The notes: a model not told the origin generated them from the sequence alone. Positions 8,639-17,879 are shown, counted from the first letter of the stretch. The stretch: DNA of 64,000 nucleotides from Streptomyces althioticus (GCA_014649355.1 BMSW01000022.1:38312-102311); one strand, 5' to 3'. Numbers and translations are program-made.

Positions 8639-9475
8639 TCACGCAATCGCGACAACCTCCGGCTCGACTCCCTGCGCACACGACCGAAGGGTTGGATCAG
8701 CGAGGCGCTCCCTTGAGCGCGGTGACCAGCTTCGATCCGGGAAGACCGGAGCTGGTGTCCATGCGCAGCGTCGGGGGCAGGGGAGGAGGCATCACCATTG
8801 GAGATACCCGGTACGCGCGCGTCGATGCCGTCAATGCCGCGCTCATACGCGCATGAGCGCCGCGCGAAGAAGCCGCCGTTCCAGCCTCTGCTCACCAGCT
8901 CGGGCGAAGAGAGACGGGAACGGCGGCTGACCGCCCGTCAGTGGGCTGCGGCGGTCCCTCCAGGGGTACCAGTCCCGACGGCCCTTCCTCGACCGCGTTC
9001 CTGGCGGCCGAGCGTGGTGATTGACGGACGGTGGTCTGCCCGTGAGATCGAGCTCCAGGCCGGACAACCGGGTGCAACGGGTCCAACCGCACAGCGCGCA
9101 GCAGTGTCGGCGCCCGCGTGGTGCGGATGAGCCACCGCGCCAGCAACCGTCCCAGCGCAGTCTGCGCGAGGTTGACGGTCACGGTTAGCGTCAGGTTGTT
9201 GCCAGCCGCGCTGGTGAACGTGTCGTCTCCGGTGGCGAGCCGGGTGAAGCTGCGCAGCCCGACGTCGGCGTGTTCCGCGCTGTAGCTGTCCCGTTCGGTG
9301 AGCGGGTACCGCGCACCGTCTGGATCACCGGGTAGACGAAGACGAGGAGGCAGAGGGCGGGGGTCGGCACCGCCTTGCCGCGCATCCAGGACGCGTGATC
9401 GGCTGGGACCAGCATCGCGTGCCGGTGACGGTCAGCGTCAGGCATGGAGGTGCGGAACCGAAGGGACTGCCACCC
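8639..9475. other. Gene-poor stretch with decayed coding relics
   Basis: No convincing intact gene in 837 bp. On the plus strand an open piece ends at 8856 (…GGITIGDTRYARVDAVNAALIRA). On the minus strand two frames, roughly 9447-9330 and 9330-8930, read like one protein broken by a frameshift: a hydrophobic segment (LCLLVFVYPVIQ), then YPLTERDSYSAEHADVG, then LAQTALGRLLARWLIRTTR. I cannot name the family. The stretch separates the defence island from the hemerythrin gene and looks like the scar of past insertion or deletion. Confidence 0.4.
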
Positions 9476-9976
9476 GTGGCCTCCCGCAACACCGACCGTG
9501 CGGCTGCTCTCAGCCAGCAACTCTCCCAAGCCCATCAGGAACTGCGTCGACGGCTGAACGACGTCAGGACAGGTCTCGGACGTCGGCACTCGAACGACGA
9601 CACACGTGCCACGCACTGCCTGGCCTTCTGTGAGGCGTTGACCACGCACCACGAGGGCGAGGACGTTGGGTTGTTCGCCCAGCTGCTGCGTGAGCGCCCC
9701 GACCTCGCCGGGACCGTCACGAAGCTCGTCCAGGACCACGGACTGATCGCTTCGATCCTGACCCAGGTGCGCGAACTCGCCGACCGGGCTCTCGGCACGC
9801 AGGGGCCGGATCTGGAAGCGATCGGCCGTGAACTCGACGGACTCGCGGCCATCATGGAGAGCCACTTCCGCTACGAGGAGCGGGCCATCGGCGAGGTGTT
9901 GGACGACCATGGTGACGACACCGACTGGGCCGACCCCGTCTTCCGCTTCCAAGGACAGGTGACGCCGGCCCCCTGA
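9476..9976 (+). CDS. Hemerythrin HHE-domain protein
   Basis: 166 residues from GTG 9476 (AAGGGA about 10 bp upstream); an in-frame ATG at 9395 would add 27 residues with no family likeness. The HHE motifs are clear: helix QAHQELRRRL near residue 18, then THCLAFCEALTTHHEGED, DHGLIASIL and MESHFRYEER. These histidines and acids would bind a di-iron centre, as in bacterial hemerythrin-like proteins that sense or store oxygen, NO or iron. In other Streptomyces this domain can be fused behind a deazaflavin-dependent nitroreductase; no such domain is intact here, and the disrupted region upstream leaves open that the gene was shortened. Its 3' end lies inside a terminator hairpin. Confidence 0.82.
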   Translation: MASRNTDRAAALSQQLSQAHQELRRRLNDVRTGLGRRHSNDDTRATHCLAFCEALTTHHEGEDVGLFAQLLRERPDLAGTVTKLVQDHGLIASILTQVRELADRALGTQGPDLEAIGRELDGLAAIMESHFRYEERAIGEVLDDHGDDTDWADPVFRFQGQVTPAP

Positions 9977-9994
9977 GGAAGGCCGGCGTCACCT
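9957..9994. terminator. Bidirectional hairpin terminator
   Basis: A perfect inverted repeat with 14-bp arms, AGGTGACGCCGGCC at 9957-9970 and its complement at 9981-9994, and a 10-nt loop. It covers the hemerythrin stop codon at 9976 and ends 6 bp from the stop of the oppositely oriented DUF5682 gene, so it can serve both. There is no U-tract, as is common in Streptomyces. Confidence 0.8.
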
Positions 9995-9999
9995 TGCCG

Positions 10000-12933
10000 T
10001 CACGCGTCGGCGAGCAGCGCCTCCAGGGCCTCGGCCGACGCGGGGTGGCCGGCTACCAGGGCCGCGCCCGGCGCACCGCCGTCGCCGGCCGCCGCCCAGC
10101 GCTCCTCGCACCCGAGCAGCTCCGCCACCGCGTCGCACGTCGCCGGGTGGGCGGTGAGCAGGGCCGCGCCCGTGTGCGGCACGGGGGACGGGCCCGACTG
10201 CTGCCAGCCGTCCTCGCACCCCAGCAATCCCGCCACCGCGTCGCACGCCGCCGGGTGGGCGGCGAGCAGGGCGAGGCCCCGGGGTGCCTGGGCCGCGGTG
10301 TCCGAGTGGCGGGCGCGGGAGGCCGCGAAGGGGTCCTCCTGCGGCTGCCGCCACGGCGGCACCCACGAGTCCAGCGCCGGCAGCCGGCCGGGGAAGACAC
10401 GGCCCGCCTCGCGTATGAGCAGCGGGGCGAGGTCCGCCGCGCCCTTGCGCAAGGTGGTGATCAGCAGCGGCAGCCACGGCAGCAGCACCGTGTCCGGCAG
10501 GCGGCCGAACGCGTTCGACACCGCCTCCACCACCACGTCCGCCAACCCCGGCACCGGCTCCAGCGCGTGCACGAAGCCGCTGAGGTAGCGCGGGTAGGAG
10601 GGCACCACCAGCGGGTTGTCCAGCAACGCGTCGCACCGCGCGCGCAGTTCGGCGCGCGACAACGTGCCGAGCTGCACCTGCGCCGCCCACAGCAGAGCCG
10701 TCTTCGACGGGTCCTCCGGGTGCGACTGGGCCACCGCCAGCTCCAGCTGCGTACGGTCGCAGCCGAGGGACAGCGCCAGGCTCTCCATGCTGAACAGGAA
10801 GCCCAGCATCGCCGCGACCTGGCCCACCGTCGCGTCCTCGTCGCGGAACGCCGTCGGCAGCAGCGTGCAGTAGTGCGCGTATCCCGTCCTCACGAAGGAC
10901 TCGATCCACGCCGGCAGTTCCGGCCGGCTCGTCCGGTAGTACGCCAGCAGCGCCCGCGCCCGGCGCAGTACTTCCGGCGCACCGTCGACCGTGCGTTCCG
11001 CCGACAGCACCTTCAGCGCGTGCGTGCCCAGCTCGTCCGCCAGACGCCCGCTGCGCAGGTACAGCAGGCTGTCCTCGACGGCCGCGAGCACGCCCGCCGT
11101 GGTCGCCCGCGGACCGTACGCCTCGCGCCGCAGCCGCTGCTCCAGCACCTGCTCGATGCTGACACCCTCGTAGCCGAGCTCGATGAGCGCACGCTGATGG
11201 GTGCCGAGTGCCAGGTCCCAGGACTCCTGGATCGACCGCTCACCGAGCCGCCGCTCACCCATGATCGGCCGGGCCGCTGCCGTCGGCATCAGCCGCCGCA
11301 GCATCCACAGCACGTCCGAGCACGCCTCCAGCTCCGGCCGCCCGGCCATGTCCAGCAACGCCCGCTGCACACCGCGCTGTCGCAGCTTCAGCCCCAGCGG
11401 CTCAAGCCGGTCGTACACGTCCCGGGCGAGCGGCGGCAGCGCCTCGTAGCCCACCTGACCGATCCGGTCGCCGCCCATCATGATCTCGACGAGCCGCCGC
11501 ACGTCCCGCCGTCCGGGCACCCGGTCCTTCTCGATGCAGGTGACCGCCGCGTCCTGGAAGTCGTACGGCGTCGGCTTCGCCCGGTCCCGCATGCCGGCGA
11601 GCAGGATCGACGTCTCGAAGACGGCGATGGCGTCCGCGGTGGAGGCCAGATAGCCGTTGCGGCGGGCCGCGCGCACGATGTCCACGGACCAGCCGAGCAG
11701 CTCCGCCTCGTCCAGGCCGTCCAGCACGGGCGGCTGCCGCAGGAACCCGGACAACCGGTCCGTCGCCGGCGCCGCGACCGCCGGTGCGGCGGCCGGCAAC
11801 GCCTTCTTCGCACGTGACGTACGCGCCCCCGCCTGGCCCTCCAGCCGGTACGGCTGCACTCGCGTCCGTTTCAGGCTCTTCTGCCACTGCGTCGCCGCGA
11901 TCGACACCGAGCCGGGCACCAGGCCGAACTGCGCCTCGATCGCCGCGTGGCTCGACGGGATCAGCCCGTACTGCCAGGTGGTCGCCGTGCGCGGCGAGAT
12001 AGTGAACGAGTCCGAGCGCCCTTCCACGCCGAACTCCTCCACCCGGCTCGCCGCGTGGAACGCCCCGCACACGTACAGACAGTCCGCCGGGTCCGCGCCC
12101 GTCGCCGCCATGTGCTCGCGCATCCGCGTCCACATGTAGCGCTCGCGGTCCTCGTCCACCCGGACCCGGTCGCCGTCGCCGGGCGCGAGCCGCCGGAACA
12201 GGCTGCCGACGAGGAACATGACCTGGCGGTAGGTGTCGTGGTCGCTGTCCCCGAGCGGGACCTCGACGTACTGGTGCCACCACTCCGACCAGTGCCGCAC
12301 CTTCCCGTGGCGCAGCAGATGCTCCTCCAGCTCGGCGAACCGGGGACGCAGGTCGCCGATCTCGACGCCGACCGCCTCGCCGTGCAGCGCCGCCTCCTCG
12401 GACTTCGGCTCCTCGTCCGCCTCGGCCGAGGCCTCGGCCTTGGAAGCGGTGTCGCTCCACTGGAAGACGTGGTCGGAGGACCGGTCGACCAGCACCAGTT
12501 CCACGCCCGGCGTGTCCAGGGCGTAGGCGATCGCCTGGTACTCGGCGGACGCCTCGGTGACCGGCGCGACCACCGACAGCGGCGCCCACTCCTGAGGGAA
12601 CCCGTCGATGTCACCGGCGAACGCCTGCACGGCCACGGGGAGCCGGCAGTTGCGCAGCTCGGTCAGCAGCGGCGCCATGTCCTCGCACAGCTCCAGGTAC
12701 ACCACCTTGGGCTGCTTCTCTCGCAGGCGGCGAGCCATGGCCAGGGCCGAGGCGGGGGAGTGGTGGCAGACCGGGAAGATCTCCAGCGGCTCCCGCACCG
12801 CCCGGTCGACGTCGTCGACCAGGCCCAGAAGGATGCCCTCCAGTGCGTCGGGCCCGCCCGCGAACTCGGTCGCCGCCTCCTGCAGTTGCGTACGCAGCGC
12901 GGTGAACACACCGCTCGCCCGGGACCCGCTCAC
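10000..12933 (-). CDS. DUF5682 family protein, MoxR/VWA-linked
   Basis: 977 residues. The N-terminal third (IFPVCHHSPASALAMARRL, then KVVYLELCEDMAPLL, and ELVLVDRSSDH) has the GxxH...E pattern of the EreA/ChaN/TraB-like superfamily, so a metal-dependent hydrolase or ligand-binding role is possible. The middle is a long helical region. The last 92 residues are three diverged copies of a HPA.CDAV..LLG motif. The ATG at 12933 overlaps the MoxR stop by 4 bp. In Streptomyces these proteins are found with MoxR ATPase, VWA, SWIM and unknown genes, as here. The biochemical function is unknown; the superfamily link is inference. Confidence 0.8.
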   Translation of the reverse strand: MSGSRASGVFTALRTQLQEAATEFAGGPDALEGILLGLVDDVDRAVREPLEIFPVCHHSPASALAMARRLREKQPKVVYLELCEDMAPLLTELRNCRLPVAVQAFAGDIDGFPQEWAPLSVVAPVTEASAEYQAIAYALDTPGVELVLVDRSSDHVFQWSDTASKAEASAEADEEPKSEEAALHGEAVGVEIGDLRPRFAELEEHLLRHGKVRHWSEWWHQYVEVPLGDSDHDTYRQVMFLVGSLFRRLAPGDGDRVRVDEDRERYMWTRMREHMAATGADPADCLYVCGAFHAASRVEEFGVEGRSDSFTISPRTATTWQYGLIPSSHAAIEAQFGLVPGSVSIAATQWQKSLKRTRVQPYRLEGQAGARTSRAKKALPAAAPAVAAPATDRLSGFLRQPPVLDGLDEAELLGWSVDIVRAARRNGYLASTADAIAVFETSILLAGMRDRAKPTPYDFQDAAVTCIEKDRVPGRRDVRRLVEIMMGGDRIGQVGYEALPPLARDVYDRLEPLGLKLRQRGVQRALLDMAGRPELEACSDVLWMLRRLMPTAAARPIMGERRLGERSIQESWDLALGTHQRALIELGYEGVSIEQVLEQRLRREAYGPRATTAGVLAAVEDSLLYLRSGRLADELGTHALKVLSAERTVDGAPEVLRRARALLAYYRTSRPELPAWIESFVRTGYAHYCTLLPTAFRDEDATVGQVAAMLGFLFSMESLALSLGCDRTQLELAVAQSHPEDPSKTALLWAAQVQLGTLSRAELRARCDALLDNPLVVPSYPRYLSGFVHALEPVPGLADVVVEAVSNAFGRLPDTVLLPWLPLLITTLRKGAADLAPLLIREAGRVFPGRLPALDSWVPPWRQPQEDPFAASRARHSDTAAQAPRGLALLAAHPAACDAVAGLLGCEDGWQQSGPSPVPHTGAALLTAHPATCDAVAELLGCEERWAAAGDGGAPGAALVAGHPASAEALEALLADA
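10003..10278 (-). repeat. Three in-gene repeats at DUF5682 C-terminus
   Basis: Residues 886-921, 922-955 and 956-977 are three tandem copies of a 34-36-residue unit of the form AALLxAHPAxCDAVAxLLGCExxW; the last copy is cut after ALEALLADA. The DNA repeats keep similar wording (GCGTCGCA...GGGTGGGC), so the duplication is fairly recent. Such short helical repeats may form a docking surface. Confidence 0.75.
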
Positions 12934-14051
12934 GACAGGGTGGCGATCGCGTCGCGGCCGCCCTCGAGGAACTCGGGCCAGGCGCCGCCCTCCTCCTTGC
13001 TGCGCGGCTCGACGACCCCGTGCAGGTACTTGTTGAGTATGGCGAGGTCCTCCGGCTCCCGCCGGGTCAGCGAGCCGACCAGCGAGGACGCCAGGGTGCG
13101 CGCGGTCAGAGCATGCTCACCGAAGAAGTTGCCGTGCAGCACCGCGTCCTCCAGGACGCCGATCTGCTCGGCCGTCGACAGCGCGGACTCCAGCTTCTCG
13201 TCGTCGCTGCCGGCCGCCGCGGCGGAGGCGCGCAGATCGGCGAAGCTCTGCAGCAGCACGTCGAGCAGCGTGGGCGGCACGTCCAGCTCGATCGCGTGCC
13301 GGCGCAGCAGTTCCTCGGTGCGGAAGCGGACGATCTCCGCCTCGCTCTTCTTGTTCGTCACCACCGGGATGCGGACGAAGTTGAAGCGGCGCTTCAGCGC
13401 GGACGACAGGTCGTTGACGCCTCGGTCGCGGCTGTTGGCGGTGGCGATGATCGAGAAGCCCGGCTTCGCGAACACGATGTTGTCGTCGCCCCCGCTCTCC
13501 AACTCAGGGACGGAGATGTACTTCTCCGACAGGATCGAGATCAGCGCGTCCTGCACATCACTGGTGGACCGGGTCAGCTCCTCGAAGCGGCCGATGGCGC
13601 CGGTCTCCATCGCGGTCATGATCGGCGAGGGGATCATCGACTCCCGCGACTGGCCCTTGGCGATCACCATCGACACGTTCCACGAGTACTTGATGTGGTC
13701 CTCGGTGGTGCCGGCCGTGCCCTGGACGACCAGCGTCGAGTTGCGGCAGATCGCCGCCGACAGCAGCTCCGCCAGCCAGCTCTTGCCCGTGCCGGGGTCG
13801 CCGATCAGCAGCAGGCCACGGTCGGAGGCGAGGGTGACGATCGACCGCTCGACGAAGCTGCGGTCGCCGAACCACTTCTGCGAAACCTCGCGGTCCAGCC
13901 CGTCGGCCCGCTCCGAACCGAGGATGAACAACCGCACCATCTTCGGAGAGAGACGCCACGAGAACGGCTTGGGGTTGTCGTCGATCGACTCCAGCCAGTC
14001 GAGCTCCTCGGCGTACTTGATCTCGGCAGGGGCGCGCAGCAGTTCGGACAT
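12930..14051 (-). CDS. MoxR-type AAA+ ATPase
   Basis: 373 residues. Walker A is GDPGTGKS at residues 84-91. Further AAA+ marks include QGTAGTTEDHIKYSWNV, an acidic/ESMIPSPIMTAMETG stretch in the MoxR insert, FSIIATANSRDRGVN (sensor 1) and LSSALKRRFNFV (arginine finger region). MoxR ATPases act as chaperones that remodel or activate partners carrying VWA domains; the VWA gene is next door (128 bp upstream in the operon). The stop overlaps the DUF5682 start by 4 bp, so ATPase and DUF5682 are coupled. Confidence 0.9.
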   Translation of the reverse strand: MSELLRAPAEIKYAEELDWLESIDDNPKPFSWRLSPKMVRLFILGSERADGLDREVSQKWFGDRSFVERSIVTLASDRGLLLIGDPGTGKSWLAELLSAAICRNSTLVVQGTAGTTEDHIKYSWNVSMVIAKGQSRESMIPSPIMTAMETGAIGRFEELTRSTSDVQDALISILSEKYISVPELESGGDDNIVFAKPGFSIIATANSRDRGVNDLSSALKRRFNFVRIPVVTNKKSEAEIVRFRTEELLRRHAIELDVPPTLLDVLLQSFADLRASAAAAGSDDEKLESALSTAEQIGVLEDAVLHGNFFGEHALTARTLASSLVGSLTRREPEDLAILNKYLHGVVEPRSKEEGGAWPEFLEGGRDAIATLS

Positions 14052-14081
14052 GAGGGATGAGCCTTTCGAAGTCGGAGCAAT

Positions 14082-14141
14082 GAGAAGTCGAGAAGTCGAG
14101 AAGTCGAGGTCGAGAAGTCGGTGAGTCGGTAAGTCGAGAAC
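14082..14141. repeat. Octamer tandem repeat between VWA and MoxR genes
   Basis: An 8-bp unit GAGAAGTC occurs three times in succession, then a 6-bp shortened unit, a fourth exact copy and three diverged copies (GGTGAGTC, GGTAAGTC, GAGAAC). It lies in the 128-bp gap just upstream of the MoxR start. It could be a slippage-prone spacer that alters distance between the two genes, or simply relic sequence. No role is shown. Confidence 0.7.
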
Positions 14142-14179
14142 GTGAGGAGACGGGCGTCAGGGCGCGGAAGCGCCGGCGC

Positions 14180-15622
14180 TCACGTCAGGAACGTCTTGAG
14201 CTCGTGCACGAGCTTCTTGATGTGGCCGGATATCACCGGCGTGCCCAGGTCCTTGAACTTCTCCCGGAACCACGGGTTGACGCTGCCGCGGCCGGAGCTG
14301 GTCACCGACCCGACAGGGATGAACTTCGCTCCGGAACGGTGGATGGCGGCCATGCTCTCGAACAGCTCGTCGGTGCGCCATTCGTAGAAGTCGGAGATCC
14401 ATACCACGACGGTGTTGCGCGGCTCCGCGATCTTGGGCTGGGCGAGCGCCATGGCGACCGTGCCGTCCGTGCCGCCGCCGAGCTGGGTGCGCAGCAGTGT
14501 CTCGAACGGGTCGTGCGCCCACGGCGTCAGGTCCAGCGCCTGCGTGTCGTACGCGATCAGGTGCACGTCCACCTTGGGCAGGCCCGCGAAGATCGATGCC
14601 AGGATGGTGCAGTTGACCATCGAGTCGACCATGGACCCCGACTGGTCGACCACGACGATCAGCCGCTGCGGCGTCGTCTTGCGGCTGGTGTGCCGGTAGT
14701 AGAGCCGGTCGACGTAGAGACGCTCCCCCTCCGGGTCCCAGTTGGTGAGGTTCTTCCAGATCGTGCGGTCCAGGTCCAGGTTGCGGAACACCCGCTTGGG
14801 CGGCACGGACCGGTCCAGCTCGCCGACCGAGGCCTTCTCCACCTGCGTGCGCAGCACCTCCGTGACCTCGTCGACGTAGCGCCGGATCAGCGCCTTGGCG
14901 TTGGCGAGGGCGACGCCGGAGAGGTTGTTCTTGTCCCGCAGCAGCTGTTCGATCAGCGACATGCTGGGCGTGAGCCGCGAGGCGAGCGCCGGGTCGGCCA
15001 GCACCTCCCGCAGATGCATCCGCTGCACCAGGCCGGCCTCGATCGAGCCCAACTCCGGGCCGATCTCGGGGATCAGCCTGCTCAGGTCGGGCGCGGGCGT
15101 GCCGACACCCGTGCCGGTCGGACCGACGCCTCCGCCGGCGCCCGCCCGGCCGGTGCCACCCCGACCGCCCCGCACATCACCGGGCCGGCAGCCCAACGCG
15201 CGCTCCAGCCAGCCGGCGTCGGACTGCCAGCGGGCGAGCTGCTCGGCGGTGACCGTGCCGTTCCCGGTCGAGAAGACGTTGAGCAGCACCTTCGACGCCA
15301 GCGCGGCCCGCCTCACCTCGGCGGCCCGGTCCCGCTCGCCGTCCGCGTCCGGCTCCGGCGTCATCAGCCCGTCGAACTCGGCCGCCAGCTCGGGATGCCG
15401 CTGCACCACGGAGTCGACCGACGCGGCCGGGTCGAGCAGCGCGACCGGCAGCCCGATGTCCTCGACCACGGCGACACTCGCCGACTCCAGCGACGCCTGC
15501 TCCTCCGGGTCGAAGAGCCGGGCCAGCAGCCGCCAGTACAGGACCTGCCGCCGGTTCTCGTCGGAGTCCGGGGCGGGCGTCCCGTCCTCGGCTCCTCCCT
15601 CGACGACGCTCACCTCGCTCAT
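14180..15622 (-). CDS. VWA-domain protein (CoxE-like)
   Basis: 480 residues. The N-terminal half is helical, with a Gly/Pro-rich linker near 150-185. The C-terminal VWA domain starts near residue 315 with the MIDAS motif VVDQSGSMVDS (DxSxS), followed by the TDGTVAMAL region (the Thr/Asp of the metal site) and an IPVGSVTSSGRG segment. VWA proteins of this kind bind a metal ion and dock to MoxR ATPases. The ATG at 15622 overlaps the stop of the unknown gene upstream by 4 bp. Its C-terminal end is followed by the repeat-containing gap before the MoxR gene. Confidence 0.88.
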   Translation of the reverse strand: MSEVSVVEGGAEDGTPAPDSDENRRQVLYWRLLARLFDPEEQASLESASVAVVEDIGLPVALLDPAASVDSVVQRHPELAAEFDGLMTPEPDADGERDRAAEVRRAALASKVLLNVFSTGNGTVTAEQLARWQSDAGWLERALGCRPGDVRGGRGGTGRAGAGGGVGPTGTGVGTPAPDLSRLIPEIGPELGSIEAGLVQRMHLREVLADPALASRLTPSMSLIEQLLRDKNNLSGVALANAKALIRRYVDEVTEVLRTQVEKASVGELDRSVPPKRVFRNLDLDRTIWKNLTNWDPEGERLYVDRLYYRHTSRKTTPQRLIVVVDQSGSMVDSMVNCTILASIFAGLPKVDVHLIAYDTQALDLTPWAHDPFETLLRTQLGGGTDGTVAMALAQPKIAEPRNTVVVWISDFYEWRTDELFESMAAIHRSGAKFIPVGSVTSSGRGSVNPWFREKFKDLGTPVISGHIKKLVHELKTFLT

Positions 15623-17010
15623 TTCCTCAGCAGCCTTCCCGCGCGCTCACGCAGCACATTGACGGCGTCGGTGGCGGCCTTCTCGGCCCGCACGCCCGCC
15701 TTGTCCGCCGTGCCGCCCGCCCAGGCCGCCGCATGCACGGCGACGGGCTTCTTCCGCACCGTGCGCTCCACGGCCAACGGCTGGAGCAGGAACCGGCCGG
15801 CGTCCCAGCGCAGCAGACCGAGACATGCGGCGGACGAGGCCACGGCGTCCGCGGTCAGCGGCCCGGCGGCGGGCATCCGGCCGGTGTCGACGGCCAGACG
15901 CTCGCCGGCGACCCGGAAGGCGAGCCCTTCAGCCTCGTCCTCCACGGCGTACCCCTCGAGCAGCACCGGTACGGCGATCCGCGCCGGATGCCGGTCCACC
16001 GGCGTCACGGGGGCGGAGACGGCGGTCCGCATTGCCACCCGCGCGGTGGTGAAGGGCTCCGCGGGATCGCCCTGCGTGGCGCGGGCGTCGTCCCAGATCA
16101 GGTCGCCCTCGGCAGTGACCGGCATGGCGTCGAGCTCCATGGCACGCCCCTCACTGACGGCGGCCAGCAGTGACATGTGCGGCCGCAGGAGCTGCCACAG
16201 CCCCGCGCCGACGACGGTGTCGGGCTTGGGCGCGGACACACCGGCCCGCACCAGGCGGGGCGTCCCGCCGTCCGCCGGCTCGAACACCGCGTGCACCTGA
16301 GCCTGCACCGCCGTCGCGTGCTCGTGCAGGTCGACGCCGAGCGGCAGCAGACGACCGGTGGCCTCTCCGACGGCCGTCGCCCGGTCCGCGCCAGGGAGTG
16401 TCAGCAGCATCGCCCGCGACCACAGGTCCGCCCACCGCCGTACCGGAATCCGCTCCAGCGTGGCGCCGGGGCAGGACGCGGCGAGCTCCGCGGCGAAGCC
16501 GTCGAGCAGCGTGGCGAGCCGCCGCAGTCCCGGCTCGGGCAGCATCGCGGTCACCACGGGGGCCGCGCCGCCGATCAGCTCGTGGTCGATCCCCTGCCAG
16601 CCGGCTCGCGCCAGGTCGCACAGCCAGCCGCGCACCGCCACCAGCAGGTTCACCGGACGCTCGGCGCCGTCGGCCGCGGCGGCCGGCCCCTCGGCGCGGG
16701 GCCGCCCGACCGCCTCCTCGACCCGCTCGACGAGCGCGTCGTGCACGGAACCCAGCAGCGCCGAGCGTGCGGCGGCCAGCGCCATGTAGTGGTCCTCGTC
16801 CGCGGCTCCCGCCGCGGTCTTCTCCGCCGCCTCGGCGACCCGCCCGGCCAGCGGCGACCCGGCGACGGCGTCCGCCAGCCCGGCCAGTCCGACCGCCTGC
16901 GCCGGCTGCGGACGCAGCAGCCCGCCCACGAGCACCTGGTCGAACCCGTCCACGGCGGCCAGCGCATCGTCCAGCCCTTCGACGGGGTCGGTCAGCAGAT
17001 CCGCTCGCAT
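15619..17010 (-). CDS. Conserved hypothetical protein of MoxR/VWA operon
   Basis: 463 residues from the ATG at 17010 (GTG at 17013 is an alternative). The sequence is Ala/Leu-rich with no signal peptide and no obvious catalytic motif; likely helical N-terminal half, and a C-terminal half with beta-like segments (RIAVPVLLEGYAV, LAFRVAGERLAV). It sits between the SWIM gene (stop overlaps this start, TGATG) and the VWA gene (4-bp overlap), so all three are coupled. I take it as a structural subunit of the same complex; I recognise no named domain. Confidence 0.75.
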   Translation of the reverse strand: MRADLLTDPVEGLDDALAAVDGFDQVLVGGLLRPQPAQAVGLAGLADAVAGSPLAGRVAEAAEKTAAGAADEDHYMALAAARSALLGSVHDALVERVEEAVGRPRAEGPAAAADGAERPVNLLVAVRGWLCDLARAGWQGIDHELIGGAAPVVTAMLPEPGLRRLATLLDGFAAELAASCPGATLERIPVRRWADLWSRAMLLTLPGADRATAVGEATGRLLPLGVDLHEHATAVQAQVHAVFEPADGGTPRLVRAGVSAPKPDTVVGAGLWQLLRPHMSLLAAVSEGRAMELDAMPVTAEGDLIWDDARATQGDPAEPFTTARVAMRTAVSAPVTPVDRHPARIAVPVLLEGYAVEDEAEGLAFRVAGERLAVDTGRMPAAGPLTADAVASSAACLGLLRWDAGRFLLQPLAVERTVRKKPVAVHAAAWAGGTADKAGVRAEKAATDAVNVLRERAGRLLRK

Positions 17011-17531
17011 CACGCCACCGCCCCGGTCGTCGGGAACCAGTGCATCTCCGGCACCGGCGCCGTCGTCGGCGCGAACTCCAGGTAGGCCAGATGGCGCAGG
17101 AACCGGCTGAACACCTGGGCCGCGGCCGACCTGTCCCCCTGGGCGGGATGCGTCGACGTCATGGCCGAAGTCAGGCCGAGCGCGTCCGCCTGCTCACCGA
17201 ACACGTCCACCTTCAGGTAGCGGGCGACGCGCTCCGCGCCGTACTGGAGCACGGCCTCACCGATCAGCGCCCGTATGTGGTTGCAGAAGGCACCGTGCGC
17301 ACCGCCGCACGGCCGGTTGTTGTTGGTGCTGCACGAGAACGCGTACGTCCCCGCCTCCACCGACGACACGTACACCCGGCCGATGTCGGAGCCGCTGGAC
17401 ACGACACCCTGCACACGCCCGTCCGCCAGCTCCACGAACGGCACCTTGGCGAGCTTCCGCGGCCGCGCGGACGGCACCACCCGCACCGTGCTCGACCTCT
17501 CCCAATCCGACAACGCACCTCTCCCATGCAT
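17010..17531 (-). CDS. SWIM zinc-finger protein
   Basis: 173 residues. The SWIM-like zinc site is FSCSTNNNRPCGGAHGAFCNHIRAL near residues 64-90 (only the spaced Cys and CxH are diagnostic: Cys66, Cys75, CNH at 83-85). SWIM fingers bind nucleic acid or protein. It heads the leftward operon SWIM, unknown, VWA, MoxR, DUF5682. The ATG at 17531 has no good ribosome site; TTG at 17513, preceded by GGGAGAGG, is an alternative. Divergent from the secreted phosphodiesterase gene 348 bp away. Confidence 0.82.
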   Translation of the reverse strand: MHGRGALSDWERSSTVRVVPSARPRKLAKVPFVELADGRVQGVVSSGSDIGRVYVSSVEAGTYAFSCSTNNNRPCGGAHGAFCNHIRALIGEAVLQYGAERVARYLKVDVFGEQADALGLTSAMTSTHPAQGDRSAAAQVFSRFLRHLAYLEFAPTTAPVPEMHWFPTTGAVA

Positions 17532-17879
17532 ACGAAAGGGGGATGTCCTCGCCGGACCGGCGGGACGCGAACAAATCTATCGGCGGCCACTGACAACGGG
17601 GCTGGCCTGTGGACAACCCTGGGCGCGCGGCCATGGGCGTCACCTGATGGTGTGATGCGGCGCCCACACGGACACCGGAGCGGGTTGCCGCGCCTCGTGA
17701 CTGACAGGCCGTCATGCCTTCTTGACGCACGTTCCCACAGGTCGATACTTGTCCAGCGTGCGTTAAGTGACTGTTCGTGACGCCGTCAGCACAAGGCGAG
17801 AAAGTGACGCATGTTCCCAACCGGGGCTTCGCTCCACGAGTGACGCGGGCAGGCTCGACGCGCGAGAGGGCGGTCAACG
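17532..17879. other. Divergent intergenic region
   Basis: 348 bp between the SWIM operon and the phosphodiester glycosidase gene. It contains a candidate rightward promoter at 17722-17749 and, otherwise, nothing I can identify. It must also hold the leftward operon promoter, which I could not pinpoint. Confidence 0.5.
17722..17749 (+). promoter_or_regulatory. Candidate sigma-70 type promoter
   Basis: TTGACG at 17722-17727 and GATACT at 17744-17749, spaced by 16 bp, give a plausible housekeeping promoter with a leader of about 125 nt ahead of the ATG at 17880. Spacing is one short of ideal. Confidence 0.4.

Noticed and set aside
11947..14124. 725-codon plus-strand frame opposite DUF5682 and MoxR
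   Set aside because: Antisense shadow with no start context and no domain pattern.
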